Of a DNA stretch of 34,309 nt, positions 30,135-34,309 are shown one piece after another. The notes under the pieces are model-generated. The model ran no database searches and was not told the origin of the DNA. It was given only the letters and a program-made list of their open reading frames with translations. The DNA is taken from assembly GCA_910584585.1 (NCBI GenBank), contig CAJUBP010000051.1, positions 1-34,309 on the forward strand, written 5' to 3'. The translations under genes and the position numbers were made by a program. Every line of letters begins with the position of its first letter. Positions within the stretch are counted from its first letter, which is position 1. Source of the DNA: an uncultured Lachnospiraceae bacterium. GTDB lineage: Bacteria; Bacillota; Clostridia; Lachnospirales; Lachnospiraceae.

Positions 30135-32485
30135 TCAAAAACATTGTAACAGTAATAAAAGATAAAATTGCAGCCGCCATTTGCCGGTTCCGTGATTACC
30201 GGAAGCGAAATTGGAATGACACTGCCAGGCTGCTGCACTGGTGCGCGGTTCTTTTATTCAGTTTCAGTCTGGGGCTGTTGGCCGGCGGTTTTATGTATCC
30301 CAGATGGGCAGGGGCGCTGCTGATATTTTTGGCGGCAGTTCCGCTTACGATGCTGGCCGTGCGGATAGCGGAAAAGCTGCTGGGCTGGCTGTTTCGGGGA
30401 AACATCAGAGAGCGTTTGTGCTGGCTGCTGCTTTGGATGGTCTGCCTGATTGTGATGACTGCAGGTTCCTACACGGCCGGATTTGGAAAAAGCGTGGCAA
30501 TTTCATTGGCAGTCAGCTTGATCTTTGCGTTGATGCTGAAAAGTCTCTGGGCCTTGTTGGGCAACAAATTGAGAACCAAAAGCATTGTTATTTCCCTGAT
30601 TGTTTCAAGTATTTTTATGGGGGCTGTCTGCCTGCTGCTGGCAGGAGACGGATTTTCGGATTCCTATGTGGAAAGATATCTGGAATACAGCCAGGAGGCA
30701 GGGGCAGCCAATGAATCGTTGACCCAGCAGGAGCAGCAGGAATTTCAGCGGGAAATGGAAGAGGGCCCTTATCAGGTGTTGACATTGACTTACGGGACAA
30801 AGGGCACAGAGGATCTGGAGTCTGACACTGCAAATATCAGCAGATTTGCAGAAAATAAAGGAATTGGAGGATTTTTTAAGGAAAAATATCAGGGCTATCC
30901 CTTAACGGAGGTTCCGATATCTGGAATTATCTGGTATCCCGAGGAAATTTCCAGCTGCCCTACGCTGTTTCTGATCCATGGGAATCACAGTTGGCTGACG
31001 GAGTCTTATCTGGGCTATGAGTATTTGGGAAGATATCTGGCGTCCCACGGCTATACGGTGGTATCGGTGGACGAAAATGCCTGCAATTCTCTGTCAGGGG
31101 AAAATGACGGCAGGGCAGTGCTTCTTTTAGAAAATATCAGGCAGGTAGAGACGTATAATCAGAAGGAAGGCGGTCCGCTGTATCAGAAAATGGATTACGC
31201 GCATCTGGCGTTGGCGGGGCATTCCAGAGGCGGAGAGGCCATAGCTTTGGCATATCTTTTTAATGATTTAAATTATTATCCGGATAACGGAAACCGCAGA
31301 TTTCAGTATCACTTTTCCATTCAGTCTTTGATCGCCATTGCGCCTACCTGCGGACAGTATCAGCCCTCTGGCCGAAATGTGGAACTGGAAGATGTGAATT
31401 ATCTGCTTCTTCACGGAGCCAATGATCAGGATGTCAATACCTTTATGGGAATGGAACAATATGAGAATATCTCGTTTACCGGAACGAAAGACTGTATCAA
31501 AACCTCTCTGTATCTGGCGGGATTGAACCATGGACAGTTTAATTCCCTCTGGGGAAAATATGATATGATGGAACCTCTGAACCGTATGCTGAATGTGGGA
31601 AATTTTCTGCCCCAGCAGCAACAGCAGCAGATTGCGAAGATATTTATCAAATCTTTTCTGGATCAGACGTTGGTAAAAGCTCCTGGATCAGCCGGCACAA
31701 AGGCGTCAAAAGGACTGCTTACCAACTGGAGCCGATACCGAAGCCTTTTGCCGGAAACATTGTATGTCCAGTCTTACCAGACCTCAGACTTCAAGGCGCT
31801 GTGCAATTTTGAGGAAGACGCCAGGATTGATGCCGGTACGGCAGAGGGAGTCCAAATCAGGGCGCAGCACGTGGACAGCTGGCGGGAAGAACTGATGCGG
31901 TTTTCCAATGAGGAATCCAGAGGAAATTACGCGGCAGTGCTGAAATGGAATGCCGGGAAAGAAGAGGGGGAGAACACTGGCGGATCCAATGCCGGCGTGT
32001 CAAATTTAAAGCGGGATGCAGAAAGAGAAGAGGAGGAGAACACTGGCGGATCCAATGCCGGCGCGTCAAATTTAAAACGGGAAGAGACAGCGGAGTTTTG
32101 CATTTCTTTTCCGGAGTTTGGACTGGAGGGGAAGGCTCTGCAGTTTGATTTGATGGATTTGCGGGAAGATTTTTCAGAAGAGGAAACAGAGCCTTTGGAA
32201 GTGGAGATCTGGATAAAAGATCAATCCGGAGCAGAAGCATGTTTGTCGGGAAAGGATTATGCGCTGCTGTACCCGCCCCTTATGGTACGGCAAAATAAAC
32301 TGCAGTATTTGTGGAAGACAACAGAATATAAGCATCAGTTTCAGACCGTTTCCGTGCCCCTGGCGGATTTTGAAGGCATAGACAGAAAGAAAATCTGCCA
32401 GATCCGCCTGCGTTTTCCCCAGAAAGAGGGAAAAGCAGCCATTGATAATGTGGGATTCCAAGGCTTATTGTTTGGAATGCAATAG
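30125..32485 (+). CDS. Membrane-anchored alpha/beta hydrolase with C-terminal beta-rich domain
   Basis: This 786-residue protein has about five membrane segments in residues 35-190 (LLHWCAVLLFSFSLGLLAGG, LLLWMVCLIVMTAG and others). A large extracytoplasmic or loop region follows, then an alpha/beta hydrolase: TLFLIHGNHSW, GHSRGGEAIALAYL with nucleophile Ser367, LLHGANDQDV and AGLNHGQF as the likely Asp and His. After two in-frame 22-residue repeats (613-656) comes a beta-rich, carbohydrate-binding-like domain. Substrate is unknown; esterase or dienelactone-hydrolase-type activity at the cell surface is likely. Its ATG lies in the last copy of a 41-bp repeat and the ribosome site is poor. It interrupts the cobalamin genes and has no evident link to them. 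Confidence 0.78.
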   Translation: MRNIKNIVTVIKDKIAAAICRFRDYRKRNWNDTARLLHWCAVLLFSFSLGLLAGGFMYPRWAGALLIFLAAVPLTMLAVRIAEKLLGWLFRGNIRERLCWLLLWMVCLIVMTAGSYTAGFGKSVAISLAVSLIFALMLKSLWALLGNKLRTKSIVISLIVSSIFMGAVCLLLAGDGFSDSYVERYLEYSQEAGAANESLTQQEQQEFQREMEEGPYQVLTLTYGTKGTEDLESDTANISRFAENKGIGGFFKEKYQGYPLTEVPISGIIWYPEEISSCPTLFLIHGNHSWLTESYLGYEYLGRYLASHGYTVVSVDENACNSLSGENDGRAVLLLENIRQVETYNQKEGGPLYQKMDYAHLALAGHSRGGEAIALAYLFNDLNYYPDNGNRRFQYHFSIQSLIAIAPTCGQYQPSGRNVELEDVNYLLLHGANDQDVNTFMGMEQYENISFTGTKDCIKTSLYLAGLNHGQFNSLWGKYDMMEPLNRMLNVGNFLPQQQQQQIAKIFIKSFLDQTLVKAPGSAGTKASKGLLTNWSRYRSLLPETLYVQSYQTSDFKALCNFEEDARIDAGTAEGVQIRAQHVDSWREELMRFSNEESRGNYAAVLKWNAGKEEGENTGGSNAGVSNLKRDAEREEEENTGGSNAGASNLKREETAEFCISFPEFGLEGKALQFDLMDLREDFSEEETEPLEVEIWIKDQSGAEACLSGKDYALLYPPLMVRQNKLQYLWKTTEYKHQFQTVSVPLADFEGIDRKKICQIRLRFPQKEGKAAIDNVGFQGLLFGMQ
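31961..32092. repeat. In-frame 66-bp duplication in the hydrolase linker
   Basis: Two 66-bp copies, at 31961-32026 and 32027-32092, encode EEGENTGGSNAGVSNLKRD and EEEENTGGSNAGASNLKRE plus flanks. The offset is a multiple of three, so the frame is kept. They form a charged, Gly/Asn-rich linker between the hydrolase and the C-terminal domain. Confidence 0.85.
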
Positions 32486-32506
32486 AAATTTAGTTACAAT
32501 TCACAT

Positions 32507-32535
32507 CCATGCCAATCAGCGGGGGATTGGCATGG
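32507..32535. terminator. Hairpin after the hydrolase gene
   Basis: CCATGCCAATC (32507-32517) pairs exactly with GATTGGCATGG (32525-32535) around a 7-nt loop, 21 bp past the stop. No U-tract follows, so it may be a weak terminator or an mRNA 3'-end stabiliser. Confidence 0.5.
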
Positions 32536-32609
32536 GTATGAAAAGTAACGAAATTTACATATTTTTAAGATTTTTTATTACAAAATTTTATTTTTTTCTG
32601 CCAAAAGTC

Positions 32610-32618
32610 TGGTATAAT
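32610..32618 (+). promoter_or_regulatory. Extended -10 promoter of the alarmone synthetase gene
   Basis: TGGTATAAT (TATAAT at 32613-32618) lies 27 bp before the next ATG, after a very AT-rich tract that could serve as an UP element. There is no good -35. It implies that the alarmone synthetase and cbiB start a new transcript. Confidence 0.6.
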
Positions 32619-32645
32619 CTACCATAAGGAGGAACAGGAAAGACT

Positions 32646-33266
32646 ATGACGAACGAGGAATATTATGCGCTCATCCAGCCTTATGCAGATGCCAGTGAGG
32701 TATTGCTTGCCCGGTTGAACGTGTTAAAGCATAACCTGTACGGGGAATCTTCGGGCCAGCCTGTCCATAATATTCAGCACAGAATTAAGGAAAAAGACAG
32801 CATGGAAGAGAAACTGGCAGGGAAAGGGAAAGAACCTACTGTGATGAATGCAAAGGATTATTTGCAGGACATAGCCGGAGTGAGGGTCATCTGCTATTTT
32901 GTGGAAGATATTTATAATCTGGCAGATGCGCTGAAACGGCAGGCAGATTTAATTGTAATCCGGGAATGTGATTATATTACCAAGCCCAAGGCAAACGGCT
33001 ACCGCAGTTATCATATTATCGTGGGGATTCCGGTGTATTGCCTGGACGGAATGGAATATTTTCCGGTGGAGGTTCAGTTCCGCACCATGTCCATGGATTT
33101 CTGGGCCAGCATGGAGCACCGCATTCTCTATAAAATGGAGCGGGACGACAGAGAAAAACTGGCAGCGGAATTAAAAGAATATGCGGAAAATCTGGTGCGG
33201 ATTGAAAGCCGGTTCGAACAGTACAGTGACGGGCACAGCGTTTGGAAGGAGACTGCGGCAAAATGA
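32646..33266 (+). CDS. Small alarmone synthetase (RelA/SpoT domain, RelQ-like)
   Basis: This 206-residue protein has only the (p)ppGpp synthetase domain. It shows AKDYLQDIAGVRVICYFVEDIYNLA, then YITKPKANGYRSYHIIVGIP, the GTP/ATP-binding region, and FPVEVQFRTMSMDFWASMEHRI. There is no HD hydrolase, TGS or ACT domain, so it should make (p)ppGpp from GTP or GDP and ATP without degrading it. RelQ/YjbM-type enzymes of Firmicutes have this size. AAGGAGG precedes the ATG. Its stop overlaps the cbiB start (ATGA), so the two are translationally coupled. Confidence 0.9.
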   Translation: MTNEEYYALIQPYADASEVLLARLNVLKHNLYGESSGQPVHNIQHRIKEKDSMEEKLAGKGKEPTVMNAKDYLQDIAGVRVICYFVEDIYNLADALKRQADLIVIRECDYITKPKANGYRSYHIIVGIPVYCLDGMEYFPVEVQFRTMSMDFWASMEHRILYKMERDDREKLAAELKEYAENLVRIESRFEQYSDGHSVWKETAAK

Positions 33267-34243
33267 TGGGACATAGGATGTTTTACTCTGGTATTGCGCT
33301 GCTTTTTGGCGTTCTTTGGGATTTTGCCGTTGGAGATCCCCAAAGATGGTATCATCCGGTGACAGCTGTCGGCCGTTTGATTTCCGGGCTGGAGAGGGTT
33401 TTGCGTCCGCTTTTTCCACGAACGAAAACAGGGGAGAGGCTGGCAGGAATATTACTGGCAGTTCTTGTGGCGGGCTGTTCTACGGCGGTTCCGGCAGCAG
33501 CTTTATTTGTGTGTTACCGTATTCATCCGGCGCTGGGAATTTTACTGGAGAGCCTGATGTGCGGAATGCTTCTGGCAGCGAAATCTTTAAAGACAGAGAG
33601 CATGAAAGTGGCAAGAGCCCTGGAAACAGAAGGGTTAGAGGCAGGAAGAAAGGCAGTTTCCATGATTGTGGGAAGAGATACCGATGGGCTGGATGAGACG
33701 GGCGTTGTGAAAGCGGCGGTAGAGACAGTGGCGGAGAATACTTCAGATGGGATTGTGGCGCCCATGTGTTTTATGGCATTGTTCGGCGGAGCAGGCATTT
33801 TTTTTTATAAGTCTATCAATACTATGGATTCCATGGTGGGGTATAAAAATGAAACTTACCGGTATTTTGGAACGGCTGCTGCCCGGCTGGATGATATTGT
33901 TAACTTTATTCCGGCCAGAATCAGCGCTCTTTTGATGATATGCGGCAGTTTGTTCTGCGGTTTGGACGCAAAGGGCGCATGGAGAATCTATAAGCGGGAT
34001 CGTTATTGTCATGCAAGTCCCAATTCTGCCCAGACGGAGGCGGTAATGGCCGGGGCTTTGCAGATACAGCTTGCCGGAGACGCCTGGTATTTCGGAGAAA
34101 AACATGAAAAGCCTTTTATCGGGGATCCGATACGTCCGGCAGAAGTTAAGGATATTGAAAGAAGCGGGCATTTGATGTATGTTACGGCAATTTTGTCAGC
34201 TATTTTGCTGACAATGCTCAAATTGCTTTTGTGTATTTTTTGA
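33263..34243 (+). CDS. cbiB: Adenosylcobinamide-phosphate synthase
   Basis: This 326-residue membrane enzyme attaches aminopropanol (phosphate) to adenosylcobyric acid. LLFGVLWDFAVGDPQRWYHPVTAVGRLI at the start, quoted in part as DFAVGDPQRWYHPVTAVG, then VSMIVGRDTDGLDETGVVK in part, ETVAENTSDGIVAP and NTMDSMVGYKNETYRYFG in the middle, are CbiB/CobD landmarks. Several hydrophobic helices follow the family topology. ATG 33263 overlaps the preceding TGA; AAGGAG lies 11 bp upstream. The upstream in-frame start at 33242 lacks a site. The window ends 66 bp later, without a further gene in view. Confidence 0.9.
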   Translation: MMGHRMFYSGIALLFGVLWDFAVGDPQRWYHPVTAVGRLISGLERVLRPLFPRTKTGERLAGILLAVLVAGCSTAVPAAALFVCYRIHPALGILLESLMCGMLLAAKSLKTESMKVARALETEGLEAGRKAVSMIVGRDTDGLDETGVVKAAVETVAENTSDGIVAPMCFMALFGGAGIFFYKSINTMDSMVGYKNETYRYFGTAAARLDDIVNFIPARISALLMICGSLFCGLDAKGAWRIYKRDRYCHASPNSAQTEAVMAGALQIQLAGDAWYFGEKHEKPFIGDPIRPAEVKDIERSGHLMYVTAILSAILLTMLKLLLCIF

Positions 34244-34309
34244 AAAATCGTCACTAGGATAAACGCATCAATTTAGATATAAAGCATTAGAAAAGCCAGA
34301 TGTAAACGG

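Overview
The window looks like the chromosome of a motile, low-to-mid GC Firmicute, most probably a gut Lachnospiraceae-type Clostridium relative. The reasons are strong AGGAGG ribosome sites, frequent TTG/GTG starts, a CBir1-like flagellin, a csrA-hag arrangement, a GAAC-N4-GTTC (Gram-positive LexA) box and anaerobic-type cobalamin genes. No rRNA, tRNA or CRISPR array is visible.

Layout: (1) 1-2360: an asparagine synthetase (asnB), followed by a short tandem repeat and a 217-bp element bounded by inverted repeats. (2) 2366-3677: a control island holding a one-domain tyrosine recombinase on the minus strand, a 32-residue Fst-like membrane peptide gene with a convergent antisense RNA gene (type I toxin-antitoxin layout), and a pair of nearly identical 29-bp quasi-palindromes in inverted orientation. 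These last enclose about 125 bp with outward-facing promoter-like sequences. It resembles an invertible promoter switch placed directly upstream of (3) 3763-5664: csrA and flagellin hag. (4) 5822-21550: a flagellin glycosylation locus with a small unknown protein, a Maf-type glycosyltransferase, and pseB, pseF, pseH, pseC and pseI of the CMP-pseudaminic acid pathway. pseG is not present. Inside it lies an AT-richer cassette (WecE-type aminotransferase, radical SAM/SPASM protein, left-handed beta-helix acyltransferase, sugar epimerase, metallophosphoesterase, ATP-grasp ligase, two glycosyltransferases) that probably builds or decorates another unusual sugar. (5) 21645-23753: a Panacea-domain antitoxin-like gene plus a 50-codon partner ORF behind a promoter with a LexA-type box, then a decayed AAA/PD-(D/E)XK gene on the minus strand. 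(6) 23952-25475: a hotdog thioesterase, a YoaK/DUF1275 membrane protein and a small DUF6483-like protein. (7) 25588-34243: late cobalamin genes (cbiA, cobT, two cobU-like genes, cobS, cbiB), interrupted by a large membrane alpha/beta hydrolase and a small alarmone synthetase.

How the parts may work together: the recombinase and the inverted sites suggest that transcription of csrA-hag is phase variable. CsrA is expected to hold hag translation in check, and the glycosylation genes just downstream would modify the flagellin. The most interesting feature is this candidate flagellin switch; the runners-up are the neighbouring type I toxin-antitoxin layout, the SOS-boxed Panacea operon and the nested sugar cassette.

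A further theme is an unusual density of 35-71 bp imperfect tandem duplications. Three straddle stop codons, one supplies a start codon, one duplicates the cobS translation start, and two lie in frame in protein linkers. All functional calls rest on motif reading by eye; no database search was possible.
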